Below the pieces are notes generated by a model. It was given only the letters and a program-made list of their open reading frames with translations, was not told the origin of the DNA and ran no database searches. Shown here piece by piece: positions 46,501 through 54,856 of a DNA stretch of 64,000 nucleotides (the first letter of the stretch is position 1; each line of letters begins with the position of its first letter). Both the position numbers and the translations under genes were made by a program. The stretch is from positions 248,001 to 312,000 of the forward strand of contig JADKHC010000001.1 of the NCBI GenBank assembly GCA_016721945.1, read 5' to 3'. Source of the DNA: Verrucomicrobiota bacterium (GTDB lineage Bacteria > Verrucomicrobiota > Verrucomicrobiia > Opitutales > Opitutaceae).

Positions 46501-48926
46501 CGATCAGGAGCCGTTTTGATCGGGGGTTGAATTACCCGCCACTTCCCGGACGCCAGATGAAATTGACCGAACACCGGTTTGTCCGCGCTTCCGCCCGAGA
46601 AAAACATCGAATCCTTACCCGATTGGGCGTTGGCGATTCGGAGCGAAATCAGACCCTCCTCAGTCTTGAAACGGCGCACGTCGACGGTATCAGGCTTCCA
46701 CCTCCAAACACCGTCGCCATCAAATCCGAGCCACAACTCATCGCCTTGCCAAGCGAGCGCATGCACCGCGGTGTGCGAACCGAGCTTCGAGCTTATTAAC
46801 TCGCTCTCATGCATAGCCGGATCATAGCGCCAGAGATAAAAATTGACCGCCAAATCTGACTGGCCTGCCTTGGGAGAGAGCGGAAGATTAGATTCGGCAA
46901 TCCACAGTTGTCCTCGATGCCAAGCCAATGCGTCGATGTTCCGTGCCCGAACCTTCTGAAACATATCCGTCAACGGGTCGTGGACTTGTTCGTAATAGGG
47001 CAATGGCCAAGGCTCGATTTCGCGAACCCTCGCCTTCAAGGGAGGAAGTAACGAGTCGGAAGAGAATCTCGGCACATCGGGGAGAGTGTTTTTGCCGCTC
47101 GCGGTAGGTTTGGTCCACGGTAGTTCCTTTGCTGGCGTCAGCCCGATTTCTGATTTTTTTGAACTGTCGGTATCCGGAGATACGGCGGCATCGCAGGCAC
47201 TGTCCAACATCGCTAAAGCACGGTCGTGGTCTCCAAACGCGCCATAAGTCATCAGTACGGTTTCCACGAGGCGTTCGCTACCAGGCCTGGCTTCCTTCAA
47301 GCGCTTTCCTATGTCGCGTTTGAGCCAAGGCCACACCGCCTCAAGAATCTCACGTGTAGCCACGGGATTGTTGCGGACTCCAGCCAAGCCAAGACCGTCA
47401 CCTAGCCAAGAGCCGTTCAGATTCTCGACCCAAGTCGACATCCATATCTGCTGAGCTCCAGCAAACGCTTGATTATATGTAACGACGTACTTGCACCACA
47501 ACTTCGCAACCATTTCCCCTTGGCGATATTTTTCCTCAGGCGTCATCGGGAGGCAACCGAGCCCATCGACGCCATAATAGCTCATCGTGCGCAGCGGATC
47601 CTCAAGGCGTTCGATCACCCCCACATCATACGAGCCATCGGACTTATGTCCGAACCGGCGTGTATGAGCCTGATAGTCGGCCAAACGCATCCACTCTCGG
47701 AGCGGGTGCGCCGGCCGCTGAGGATTTTCCTCGGCCCACGTCATGCTCATTCGCGTCTCCTGAAGCCCACGATTGAGCGGGTCGAAAAAGCAGGCGGTTT
47801 CAAGTAGCCGCACGCAGTATGCGTAGAGCTGCCGCCCAGCAATCGACTGCAATAACTCTCCTGGACGCGCGCCCGGAGAAGAACCTTTTGCGAACAAAAG
47901 TGCTTTTACCTCCTGCGCACGTAAAGCGAGTTTTTCAGCGATCCCCCTGCGATCATCGTCGCTATGAGCCCCGGCGCTCTTTGCAGCAGAAGCTGTCTGA
48001 AGAACCCGCGTTGCTATGACCTGTACACCGCGATCAAGATCACGGACCGGACCTTCCCAGCGTACTTCCTTTGGAACTCCTGTCCCGTTCCAAACCTGAA
48101 TTGATATAATGACCGGCACATCCTCGAACTCCAGACCGTCGCGTCCCTGTTCTTGAAAGGTACCCCAGATATAGACGTCTGCCACGCGTTGCCATGCATC
48201 GGGATCGGTGTCAGTCAAACCGCTCAGGACCAGTTCTGACTCTTCGCTCGCGGCCCCCGTGCGAAGGAACCGGAGCAACCGACAGCCACTGGTGGGCGTG
48301 GATTCTTTGGTCAAAGCTGTGCCAAGCTTAGCTTCGACAAAACTCAACCGGTCACTAGGGCCAATATTTTTGAAATACAGTGGAGCAATTACTCGCAGCG
48401 AGGCCATCGCGTTAAGCGCCTTCCGTGCATCTGATAGTGCCGCGAGCGTCGCGACTTTCGCAGTTTCGATTTCCTCGCCCTTCATCGCGAGTCGCTGTTT
48501 CCCAAGCAAGGTCACTGTAACTTTGCGCTCAGCAAGTAACTCAGCGTGTTTCAAGTCGACGATCTCAATCGTCAATTCACCTTGCGTGCGGTTAGTCGGT
48601 ATGACCTCACCCCGCACTAAAAGATCTGCGCGCAGCCAATGCCCCAACCGGATTGCGGATGCCGTATTCACGCGCCCGAGAACCATGAGATCGACTTCTG
48701 AGGCAATCCGGTCGAACTCTTGCCGCTCGACCCACGAGCAGTCGCTATTCATGAGCAATCGTGCCTGCACCGCCCGCGAAAAATCCACCGTTACGGAGTC
48801 GATCGACCCCGGTTTATTTGCCACGCCAAAATCCAGCACCGCCACCCGTAGGGGTGACTCAGCAGCAAGACCGACAAGCGCTAACCAAAACCACAGAACA
48901 AAACCAAGCCGCCACGGAGATAACAT
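43581..48926 (-). CDS. Giant exported protein: CsgG/FlgO-like domain, propeller-like region, Fn3-like domain and three ankyrin blocks
   Basis: The 1781-residue product has a signal peptide (WRLGFVLWFWLALVGLAA). A CsgG/FlgO-like domain follows (about 25-150: LRVAVLDFGVANKPG, WVERQEFDRIA, ADLLVRGEV), then a helical region to about 640. A WD/two-component-propeller-like section spans about 670-975 (ALAWQGDELWLGFDGDGVWRW, ESGFWIGIADHIIRF). Ankyrin block one is at about 1040-1110, an Fn3-like domain (VQARATDTGSVVVSWNDRADN) at about 1130-1220, and further ankyrin blocks at about 1240-1400 and 1500-1770. Ankyrins outside the cytosol are unusual. It begins ten bases after the CsgG-like gene, so the two should be made together. 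It may form a periplasmic or surface scaffold; function unknown. Confidence 0.8.
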   Translation of the reverse strand: MLSPWRLGFVLWFWLALVGLAAESPLRVAVLDFGVANKPGSIDSVTVDFSRAVQARLLMNSDCSWVERQEFDRIASEVDLMVLGRVNTASAIRLGHWLRADLLVRGEVIPTNRTQGELTIEIVDLKHAELLAERKVTVTLLGKQRLAMKGEEIETAKVATLAALSDARKALNAMASLRVIAPLYFKNIGPSDRLSFVEAKLGTALTKESTPTSGCRLLRFLRTGAASEESELVLSGLTDTDPDAWQRVADVYIWGTFQEQGRDGLEFEDVPVIISIQVWNGTGVPKEVRWEGPVRDLDRGVQVIATRVLQTASAAKSAGAHSDDDRRGIAEKLALRAQEVKALLFAKGSSPGARPGELLQSIAGRQLYAYCVRLLETACFFDPLNRGLQETRMSMTWAEENPQRPAHPLREWMRLADYQAHTRRFGHKSDGSYDVGVIERLEDPLRTMSYYGVDGLGCLPMTPEEKYRQGEMVAKLWCKYVVTYNQAFAGAQQIWMSTWVENLNGSWLGDGLGLAGVRNNPVATREILEAVWPWLKRDIGKRLKEARPGSERLVETVLMTYGAFGDHDRALAMLDSACDAAVSPDTDSSKKSEIGLTPAKELPWTKPTASGKNTLPDVPRFSSDSLLPPLKARVREIEPWPLPYYEQVHDPLTDMFQKVRARNIDALAWHRGQLWIAESNLPLSPKAGQSDLAVNFYLWRYDPAMHESELISSKLGSHTAVHALAWQGDELWLGFDGDGVWRWKPDTVDVRRFKTEEGLISLRIANAQSGKDSMFFSGGSADKPVFGQFHLASGKWRVIQPPIKTAPDRSKLPENYQPTGNRGFFVPVGAKNPDDVASENARQALQRNTAALAVYDHWVGMATPTFAIYDEHSEQWAQPKFLTGGPTVPSPSQQQSAQTVSCLSADESGFWIGIADHIIRFKPDTNETKVFSLPGVPVAIAHAESWLWIVVENQQCAQLVLLDKRSQSLVGALPLPKTSVLKVSPNGKYIGTLEPRVTVTEFRKIVANGNRVWIGGPRLMEVQLLESAASNRLEDVSSAFKQRADVNSKAQSGWTPLLAAVEIGDVELVRRLLLAKADPNQCAADGMSPLVLASENNDFAVVSALLDGGANPDLCNGPLVRDLPTLVWPVFPGLSGSVPPVQPSRVQARATDTGSVVVSWNDRADNEDLYVVERDVDEVLVTTSGSVHRATSRSFPVPSNSTQWTDSTLGEDVAEARYTVCAVNAAWRRENDSARPSARVAVPKLLSAQIVRPFANSWEHVPTLLSPPIETRTALFAAAKCGAMESMRELLKKGANPNLQDGWGRTPLLGAVQAGEYAAARQLISAGARPEFADAGGRSPVFVAYERHDDKQLIRELLAAMESGERRRAASALIHAAARRGQISDIQLFQSLGGDIASYTMFGESAPSFALRFHQLATADWLFQHGFPLHNKLWTYIGIKTPEGELNEAADRDSVAQAIIKQAFASGNTATNGVQPMVSKNDTKRLWTVPAGVQISISSGPKDGIANDESAVPRNAEFLDACRRNDLDQAVRLFGAGAELNCYDNNGMTPLTNALKMRSFAVARWLVEEGSLVNLPTQKGGNAPLNFAVEAGDMGLIDLLLAYGADPNASHYPGMTALISAAYQDRPDLAARILDAGADPNLHGWKDDVRRPVSPLAIALLRGNRAMTEVLLARGANPRSRFCRDFRTSEGATLLGYPSLLMYAAAGGDVVLIQRMVALGNDPLGKTDEGYDALSSAAGRGHENAVRFLLPLSDHHGRALEKAEENGHASIAELLRNADYK

Positions 48927-48936
48927 GACGCTTGTG

Positions 48937-49884
48937 TTATCGGATCGGAACTAATGCTTCTGCAATGCGTTCGGCCAAACCCTCACCTGCCTGTTGGAGT
49001 GCGTTTTTTGCTGCGACGTGCTCAGCTGTGTCCACAGCAACGGTCACCTGCCGGTCTACCAATACTGCGTGTCCACCGTCGCGTGAGACTGCTTTCACTT
49101 CCACGCGCGCTCGGCACGAGACGAGACTGCCCCGACGAATACCGGTCTCGCTAAACGCTTCACCGCTAATCCGGTAGTCCGCTTTAGCTGCGGATTCGCC
49201 CGTGAAAACTAGAAAACCTGCCTCATTCAAAATTAGCCCGATTTCCGTTTCAGCCGCGGGATCGACAACAGGCGAACCGAAATGCTGTTCGGGGATGCTG
49301 ATTGTCACTGAAGGCAACGTGCGGCCAGCGAATTTCTGCTTCAGACGCGCCACTCGATCCGCCTTGCTGGGGGGTGTCGCGATGAGAGCAGACTTTTTTG
49401 CTTGGAGCAATTCAGCCAGCTTTCCTGCCAGTTGTTCCACGGGCGCAGTCAGTGACGACGAGGTTGAATAATCAATAGAAGCGCCAAAAACACGCCCTGT
49501 TTCAGTGCTTATGACTTTCACGGCTACAGTCGTCACACTTGCGACAGCAAACACGCGCCCTGTCACCAGCACGCGAGCTCCAGTTAATTGGCCGATCCGA
49601 GCCGCCGTGCTAGGGTTGACCAACCCCGAGGCACCAAGCTCCTGTTCACCAAGTAGCTTGGATAGATCCTGCCGCTCGACTACCACCACTGCGTCGAGCG
49701 TCGACAGTTTTGTCGTCAACAACAAGGCCAACTGGGTCCCACTTTCTTTCAAGCGGGCATCGGAGGCATCGAAATCTAACACAGCGACGGTCAGCCAGTC
49801 AGTTTCTCCAGCTACTAACGGTCGGCCAAAACAAAGCGCAGCCAACAGTACAATTAAGCGGATAAGCAACGTGGTTTTTTTCAT
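48937..49884 (-). CDS. Exported CsgG/FlgO-like protein
   Basis: The 315-residue product starts with a signal peptide (MKKTTLLIRLIVLLAALCFG) ending near LVAGE. The first domain (about 30-150) has the CsgG/FlgO pattern LTVAVLDFDAS, VVVERQDLSKLLGEQELGASG, GARVLVTGRVF, matching the N-terminal domain of its giant neighbour. A second domain (about 185-315) follows. There is no lipobox Cys, unlike curli CsgG, so an outer-membrane pore is less likely than a periplasmic role. It is the middle gene of a three-gene operon, 22 and ten bases from its neighbours. Confidence 0.75.
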   Translation of the reverse strand: MKKTTLLIRLIVLLAALCFGRPLVAGETDWLTVAVLDFDASDARLKESGTQLALLLTTKLSTLDAVVVVERQDLSKLLGEQELGASGLVNPSTAARIGQLTGARVLVTGRVFAVASVTTVAVKVISTETGRVFGASIDYSTSSSLTAPVEQLAGKLAELLQAKKSALIATPPSKADRVARLKQKFAGRTLPSVTISIPEQHFGSPVVDPAAETEIGLILNEAGFLVFTGESAAKADYRISGEAFSETGIRRGSLVSCRARVEVKAVSRDGGHAVLVDRQVTVAVDTAEHVAAKNALQQAGEGLAERIAEALVPIR

Positions 49885-49906
49885 GAGAAAATTCAGTGTA
49901 ATTCGT

Positions 49907-50737
49907 CTATGGCCTCGCCAGGGCCTCTGCGGTGGCTAGCGCCCGCTCGAACAATCCCTGGGCCGCAGGATCGGTGTCTAAGTTAGCCAAGACGGTTGCG
50001 TCAACTGCCACAACGAGCGCGCCACACTCAGCCCTAGTCACTTCTATATCGTTGCCGACCGATTTCTTGAACACCACCCAGGTTACAGCCGGGGCGGTCG
50101 GCGGCATACAGGTGTCGTCCTCGGAATCTGCAAACCAGACCCGCGCAGCCGGGTCGTTGGCCAGCGCTGCCGGAGAGGATTCCGGAACGTTTACGCCTGC
50201 GCGCTGAAAAACCACCTCCAACCTCTTACAATCTGCTGCGCGAGTTGATGGAGTTTTTTCGACAAAACGTCGCAACGTATTCCGCCAAGTTAGCGGCACA
50301 ACTTCGGTTACTACAGCCGGCAAAGGCAACCACTCGCCATCGTCGCTAGTCCGAACGCGTGTTCTCAAGATCACTTTCTGGCGCCGCTCGAGAGCAGGCA
50401 GATCCAACGAAAAACAGAACCGCTGTACACCCGCTTTACTCGCGCCATCCCGATGCACTTTCGGTAGAAGCCCGGTCGCTATCGGCGCTGCTATTTGCCC
50501 TGCAGCAGCGAAAAGGTCAGTGCTCAACTGTGGTTCGATCACAGCCGACGCCGTCAGCGTCAGCACAAATTCGGTGCGACGTCCGGCAAAAATGAGTAGC
50601 GACGGCGGACGACCTTCGCGGGAAACGAGTTCAATGAAGAGCGGCGTCTCAGCCGATGACTTCTCTGCTGCGGAAGAAATCGTAATTGCAAACGTTGCAA
50701 TGGCGAGGCCGAGCCACGTCCCGAAAAAAGACCTCAT
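49907..50737 (-). CDS. Exported protein of unknown family, first gene of the CsgG/ankyrin operon
   Basis: 276 residues from the ATG at 50737 (MRSFFGTWLGLAIATFAITISSAAEK), which gives a clear signal peptide. The mature part contains beta-rich segments (FIELVSREGRPPSLLIFAGRRTEFVLTLTA), a helical centre, and a C-terminal alpha/beta region (TWVVFKKSVGNDIEV, CGALVVAVDATV). A caspase-like or DUF4384-like reading was considered but no motif supports it. Its tight spacing (22 bases) to the CsgG-like gene suggests a shared function. Confidence 0.6.
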   Translation of the reverse strand: MRSFFGTWLGLAIATFAITISSAAEKSSAETPLFIELVSREGRPPSLLIFAGRRTEFVLTLTASAVIEPQLSTDLFAAAGQIAAPIATGLLPKVHRDGASKAGVQRFCFSLDLPALERRQKVILRTRVRTSDDGEWLPLPAVVTEVVPLTWRNTLRRFVEKTPSTRAADCKRLEVVFQRAGVNVPESSPAALANDPAARVWFADSEDDTCMPPTAPAVTWVVFKKSVGNDIEVTRAECGALVVAVDATVLANLDTDPAAQGLFERALATAEALARP

Positions 50738-50881
50738 ACGAAATCTGGCGCACATCAATTCACCTAACTTCCTGAGACCGACAAGGTCGAATAAAATCTA
50801 CGGTCGCTTGCATCAAATACCTGGTTCCCGTTTCTCACCCCACAAAAAGGAAAACGGTCGACAAGCGGGGTTTCGCTGCGT

Positions 50882-51115
50882 GAGGCGATGGACCTGATGT
50901 GGCACATAATACCAAGCTCACGATGAAGGTTTATACCGACGTTTCGCAGCTGCCACTGGTCGAAGAGGCGGCGCGCCTGCCGTCATTCAGGTTTCTTAAG
51001 AATGATTCTAATTTAAGCACACAACTGAGCACACACCCCGGGGTCGTATCGGGTCAAGTGGTGTCACCTACTGGCGCAACCAGTCATTCAGAATCTACTT
51101 TGCAAGTTACTGATA
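50882..51115 (+). pseudogene. Decayed C-terminal end of a tyrosine recombinase (integrase)
   Basis: EAMDLM is read in one frame and, one base shifted at about 50903, HNTKLTMKVYTDVSQLPL and VEEAARLPSF in another. This matches the final helices of phage-type integrases, where the Tyr of KVYTD is the catalytic nucleophile. The rest (DSNLSTQLSTHPGVVSG) resembles the disordered tail of such integrases. No upstream catalytic domain remains. Its 3' end lies about 60 bases from the 3' end of tRNA-Gly, the usual place for an integrase beside its attachment site. Confidence 0.7.
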
Positions 51116-51134
51116 CTGTCGTGTTTGGACGCGA

Positions 51135-51166
51135 AAAAACCGCCGGTGTCGTTTCCGGCGGTTTTT
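51135..51166 (-). terminator. Terminator downstream of tRNA-Gly
   Basis: AAAAACCGCCGG (51135-51146) pairs with CCGGCGGTTTTT (51155-51166). It is symmetric and so could also serve transcripts from the plus strand. Confidence 0.85.
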
Positions 51167-51172
51167 CCAAAA

Positions 51173-51248
51173 TGGAGCGGGCGAAGAGACTCGAACTCTC
51201 GACGTCTACCTTGGCAAGGTAGTGCTCTACCAACTGAGCTACGCCCGC
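51173..51248 (-). tRNA. tRNA-Gly (GCC)
   Basis: On the minus strand the acceptor GCGGGCG pairs with CGCCCGC, the discriminator is U and CCA is encoded. The anticodon stem CTACC/GGTAG holds loop TTGCCAA, giving anticodon GCC for glycine. D-loop and T-loop are normal. Confidence 0.95.
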
Positions 51249-51296
51249 TTGAGCGAAGGGGGACAGAAGTAAGAGTCAGAACGCAGCCGTCAATAG

Positions 51297-53492
51297 CTAT
51301 TTTTGAATTGGTGGACGACTGCCTCCGTTGCGCTCGGTGTAGGCAATGCGTTCTTCGCGCGTTTCCTTGTTTTCTGCCGAGGAGCGGTGGCGGTCTGAGC
51401 GACTGGGGCGGTTGCTGTAATACGAATAATTGCGCGTGTAATAACCGTAATCTTCGCCGGAGTTTTGGGGCACGCGGTTCAGCACCACGCCGAGCAGGTG
51501 TTTATTGTTGAGTCCTTCGATGATCTGCTGGGCGCGCAGGACCATGCTTTGCGGATTCCGGCGGTGCTGGATCAGCAACACGGTGTCGTCCACCACGCTG
51601 GCCAGGACTGAGGCGTCGCTCACACCAATGACGGGCGGTGCATCGAACACGATTCGGTCGTAGCGGCCGCGCAGGTCTTTTAGAAGGGCTTTCAGGCGGT
51701 CAATGTAAAGCAGGCTGAGCGTGAAGCCGTTGCACGCGCCGGCGGGGATGAAATCGAGGTTCTTGGCCACGCCGACTTGGGTAACAACTTTGAGGTCGGC
51801 CTTGCCCTGCAGGAGATCGGCGAAGCCGGGTTCTTTTTTCCAGCCCGAGAGCTGGTGTTGCGTGGGGCGGCGCAGGTCGGCGTCGATGAACAAGACGCGT
51901 TCGCCGGCGGCGGCCATGGCGCGCACGAGGCGGAGCACGGTCGTGGATTTTCCTTCGCCGGGTCCGGCGGAGAGCATCACGAGACTGCGGCCGCGTTCGT
52001 TGGTTTTGAGCGCGAGGTTGATGTTCGTGTGGAGTACGCGGAATGGTTCGGTATCGGCGGGATCTTCTTCGCCGGGTGCGGCCTGGAGTGGATCTTCGCT
52101 GAACGGGATCACGCCGAGCACGGCGCGTTGGATGCGGCTTTCGACCTCGGCGACGTTGCGGAAACTGGTGTCAAAATACTCGACGAGCACGGCGGTGCCA
52201 ACGCCGAGCACGGTGCCAAAGAGCACGGCAAAAAGCAGGTTGAGGCGCCAGCTGGGTTTTGTGGGTTGGCGGGCTGGTTCGGCATGGTTGAGGATTTCAA
52301 TCGTGCGCTTGGGTACCTGAAAATCGATTTCGCGCTGACGGAGCGTGACCTTGAGCGTGGAGAACAAGCGGGTCTCGTCGTCGAGTTTTTGCGCGGCTTC
52401 CTCGAAGGGGCGCATGCGGTCGCGGGCGGAGAGGATCTGGTCGACCTTGGCCTGGGCGAGTTGGCTCTTGAGCTCGGTTACGCGGGCGTCGGATTCTTTG
52501 TAGGCGATCTCGAGGCCGCTCTCGTAGCCGCGGAGTTGGGCATCGAGCTGCTCGCGGATCTTGGCGCGGCTGTCGACGGCGGCGATCAAGTCGGGATGCG
52601 CTTCGCCGAGGCGGGGGCGGAGTTTGGTAATGTTTTGATCGGAGAGCAGGTAGGCCTGGAGGAGGTTCTGGATGTTGGGGTCTTGTATCAGCTCGGAGTT
52701 GACAAGGTTAACGCGGTCTTCGGTCGGGATGCTCTTGAAGCGTTCGTAGCGGGTCTTGCGGCCGATCGCATCGACGCTCAGTGCGATGAGCGAATTTTGC
52801 ATCTGGCGAAGGGTTTCGATTTCAATGTCGCTGTAGCGCGCGTTGAGATCGACGCCGGATATATTCAGGTCTTTGCGGAGTTTTTCGAGGAGGTCGCGCT
52901 GGCTGGAGACGTTGCGTTCCTGCGCTTCGAGTTGCTTGCGGAGCTCGGCGAGTCCTTCGCGCTGGGAGGACGTGGCGACGTTAATGCGGTCGATGGAGTA
53001 AACGCGCGCGATTTCGTTGGCGATGTCGGCGGCGAGTTGCGGATCTTGCGCCATGACGCCGATCTCGATCACCGAGGAGCCGCGCGGCGAATCGATGCGA
53101 AGCATCTTTTTGCGGAGGTAATCGAGCGTGATATCTGTCGGCAGCGGAACAGAAGAGCCGTACGGAGCGGAGAGTTTTTCGTTGAGACCGAGTTTCTCGA
53201 TGACGGGGTTCAGGACCTTGGCCTCCTGCATAATCTTATACTGATCCTGCAAAAAGTTCGGATCGTAGTAACCGCTTTGCTGCGCCTGAAAAAGTTTAAC
53301 TTCGCCCTCGGGTTTTTCCACGAGAACATTGGTTTTCGACTCGTACCATTTCGGCAGAAAAGCCGTCACGGCCAGCGTCGTGGTGAGCACGAGGCCGACG
53401 ATCAAAAAAATCAGCGCCTTACGCAGACGCAGCAGAGAAAAGAATTCGGCGAGGGATGCGCCGTCTTTACCGACGTGGTGGGAGTGAACCAT
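51297..53492 (-). CDS. Wzc/BY-kinase-type polysaccharide co-polymerase and tyrosine autokinase
   Basis: The 731-residue product has an N-terminal Wzz-like chain-length domain between two membrane helices (about 28-50 and about 418-440). A long periplasmic coiled coil (about 185-380) lies between them. The cytosolic bacterial tyrosine kinase domain has Walker A SAGPGEGKSTT (about 508), Walker A' LFIDADLRRP (about 538) and Walker B IVFDAPPVIG. A tyrosine cluster (DYGYYTRNYSYYSNRP, about 700) is the usual autophosphorylation tail. It drives polymer assembly and export with the outer-membrane barrel encoded just upstream. It is the last gene of a five-gene operon. Confidence 0.93.
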   Translation of the reverse strand: MVHSHHVGKDGASLAEFFSLLRLRKALIFLIVGLVLTTTLAVTAFLPKWYESKTNVLVEKPEGEVKLFQAQQSGYYDPNFLQDQYKIMQEAKVLNPVIEKLGLNEKLSAPYGSSVPLPTDITLDYLRKKMLRIDSPRGSSVIEIGVMAQDPQLAADIANEIARVYSIDRINVATSSQREGLAELRKQLEAQERNVSSQRDLLEKLRKDLNISGVDLNARYSDIEIETLRQMQNSLIALSVDAIGRKTRYERFKSIPTEDRVNLVNSELIQDPNIQNLLQAYLLSDQNITKLRPRLGEAHPDLIAAVDSRAKIREQLDAQLRGYESGLEIAYKESDARVTELKSQLAQAKVDQILSARDRMRPFEEAAQKLDDETRLFSTLKVTLRQREIDFQVPKRTIEILNHAEPARQPTKPSWRLNLLFAVLFGTVLGVGTAVLVEYFDTSFRNVAEVESRIQRAVLGVIPFSEDPLQAAPGEEDPADTEPFRVLHTNINLALKTNERGRSLVMLSAGPGEGKSTTVLRLVRAMAAAGERVLFIDADLRRPTQHQLSGWKKEPGFADLLQGKADLKVVTQVGVAKNLDFIPAGACNGFTLSLLYIDRLKALLKDLRGRYDRIVFDAPPVIGVSDASVLASVVDDTVLLIQHRRNPQSMVLRAQQIIEGLNNKHLLGVVLNRVPQNSGEDYGYYTRNYSYYSNRPSRSDRHRSSAENKETREERIAYTERNGGSRPPIQK

Positions 53493-53614
53493 GAAACGAC
53501 TTGAGGGAACTTCCGAGGGAGGGCGTCAGCAAGCACTTTGTGCCGGGAGAATCTGCGAATAGCTTGCAGGGAAAGGGCGTTTAGGCAACGGGCGAGTCGC
53601 GGTAATGCTGGGTT

Positions 53615-54802
53615 TTAGAAAACATACCGGGCGCTCAGCCCTGTGCGTTGGCGCAGCAACTTTCTGGATACATCGTCGGATTCGATTTTGTCGTAGTCAA
53701 AAGACAACGACACCGACCAAGTTTTCGCCGGTTTATATATGAGCGCGAACCCCGCCCGGGTGTTCGTTTCATTCTGGTCGGCACGCACGCCTCGACGGCC
53801 ATGCAGCTGCGAGGGCTCCCAATTGAGCGAACTGGTGGCGATGAGCTTGCCCGTGATCGCGTGCTGCAGGTTAAGGAAAAAGCGGTTCACGCTCATGTCG
53901 GTGTACAGCTCGATATTGGAAACCTCCTCAATCGAATGGCCGTATCCGACGGCTAAATACGAACCTTTGCTGTAGTCAAATTTGCAGCCCAGTTCGACGT
54001 AGGGCAGCGTGGCATCGCGGTCGCCCGAACGGCGGCGTTTTTCCAAACCGAGTCGTCCACTGAGCGAGACGCGGGCATTCAAGACATGATCGGCACCGAT
54101 GAGCGCGAAGTCCGAGCGCTTGTTCTTGGTCGCGCCGTCCAAGTTGTAGTTGATGACCAAATGCCGGAACTCGGCCACCGCCTGTAACTCCGGCAACAAC
54201 GTATGATTCGCGGCGATACCCGCGAGGTATTCGACGCGGTCGAGACTGCGGCTAAGACCTTCATTCTGGAAATTGTAGCGGGTGTCGCGGCCCTTGAAGA
54301 TGAGCCCCGTGCGCTTGGTCAACCCGGTGGAAAAACGCGCGTCGAACTGGTTGAGCCGGTACGACTGGTCAGTATTCACCACGGTGGCGAGGCCCGGCAG
54401 CAGCGACTCGGGATTCTTCGAAATCTGATAAGTGTCGCTGATATCGAGTTCGGTCTGCGGAGTAAACGTATGCGCGATGCGCGCCTTGAGCTCATGGCTA
54501 TCGAGGCTCTTTTTACCCGGACGGTCCGGCATGTAATCGTAGGAAAGGCGATAGGACGCAGAGGCAAAAGTCTTTGCATCTAGCGAGGCGTTAAACACCA
54601 AACTCGGGTCGACCGTATAAACATAACTGCCGATTTCGTCGGCCGAGCGCCCGAAAATATTCGAATCGTAATATGCTCCCGCCGAAAGATAGGCCGTGAG
54701 CGCCTTGCCCTGCTCAATCTCCGGAATCGGCGCATACACGGCATGCAGGCGCGGCAGAACCATCAGACAGAAGGCAAGGAATGGCGCGCGCAAAACTCTC
54801 AT
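53615..54802 (-). CDS. Outer-membrane beta-barrel of the exopolysaccharide locus (EpsL/BBP2-like)
   Basis: 395 residues from the ATG at 54802 (MRVLRAPFLAFCLMVL), with a signal peptide ending near LHAVYA. The mature chain is almost entirely amphipathic strands, such as LTAYLSAGAYYDSNIFGRS, ASYRLSYDYMP, FALIYKPAKTWSVSLSFDYD, ending in the terminal aromatic LSARYVF. The AYYDSNIF start is typical of BBP2/EpsL-like barrels associated with exopolysaccharide operons. It could provide the outer-membrane exit for the polymer. Its neighbours are a glycosyltransferase (54 bases upstream) and the Wzc-type kinase. Confidence 0.8.
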   Translation of the reverse strand: MRVLRAPFLAFCLMVLPRLHAVYAPIPEIEQGKALTAYLSAGAYYDSNIFGRSADEIGSYVYTVDPSLVFNASLDAKTFASASYRLSYDYMPDRPGKKSLDSHELKARIAHTFTPQTELDISDTYQISKNPESLLPGLATVVNTDQSYRLNQFDARFSTGLTKRTGLIFKGRDTRYNFQNEGLSRSLDRVEYLAGIAANHTLLPELQAVAEFRHLVINYNLDGATKNKRSDFALIGADHVLNARVSLSGRLGLEKRRRSGDRDATLPYVELGCKFDYSKGSYLAVGYGHSIEEVSNIELYTDMSVNRFFLNLQHAITGKLIATSSLNWEPSQLHGRRGVRADQNETNTRAGFALIYKPAKTWSVSLSFDYDKIESDDVSRKLLRQRTGLSARYVF

Positions 54803-54856
54803 GAATAGTAGACGGTGGTTTCGCGGAAGCTTCGGGACGCTTTCGGTACGCGGCAA

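Noticed and set aside
50899..51222. A 107-codon frame ending KRLELSTSTLAR
   Set aside because: Its start is the decayed integrase and its end is tRNA-Gly read as protein; it is not an intact gene.
51777..53504. A 575-codon open frame on the plus strand opposite the Wzc-type kinase gene
   Set aside because: The kinase gene has all Walker motifs and the Tyr tail in the other strand. The antisense product is Gly/Phe/Glu-rich low-complexity sequence typical of complementary reading of GC-rich coding DNA.
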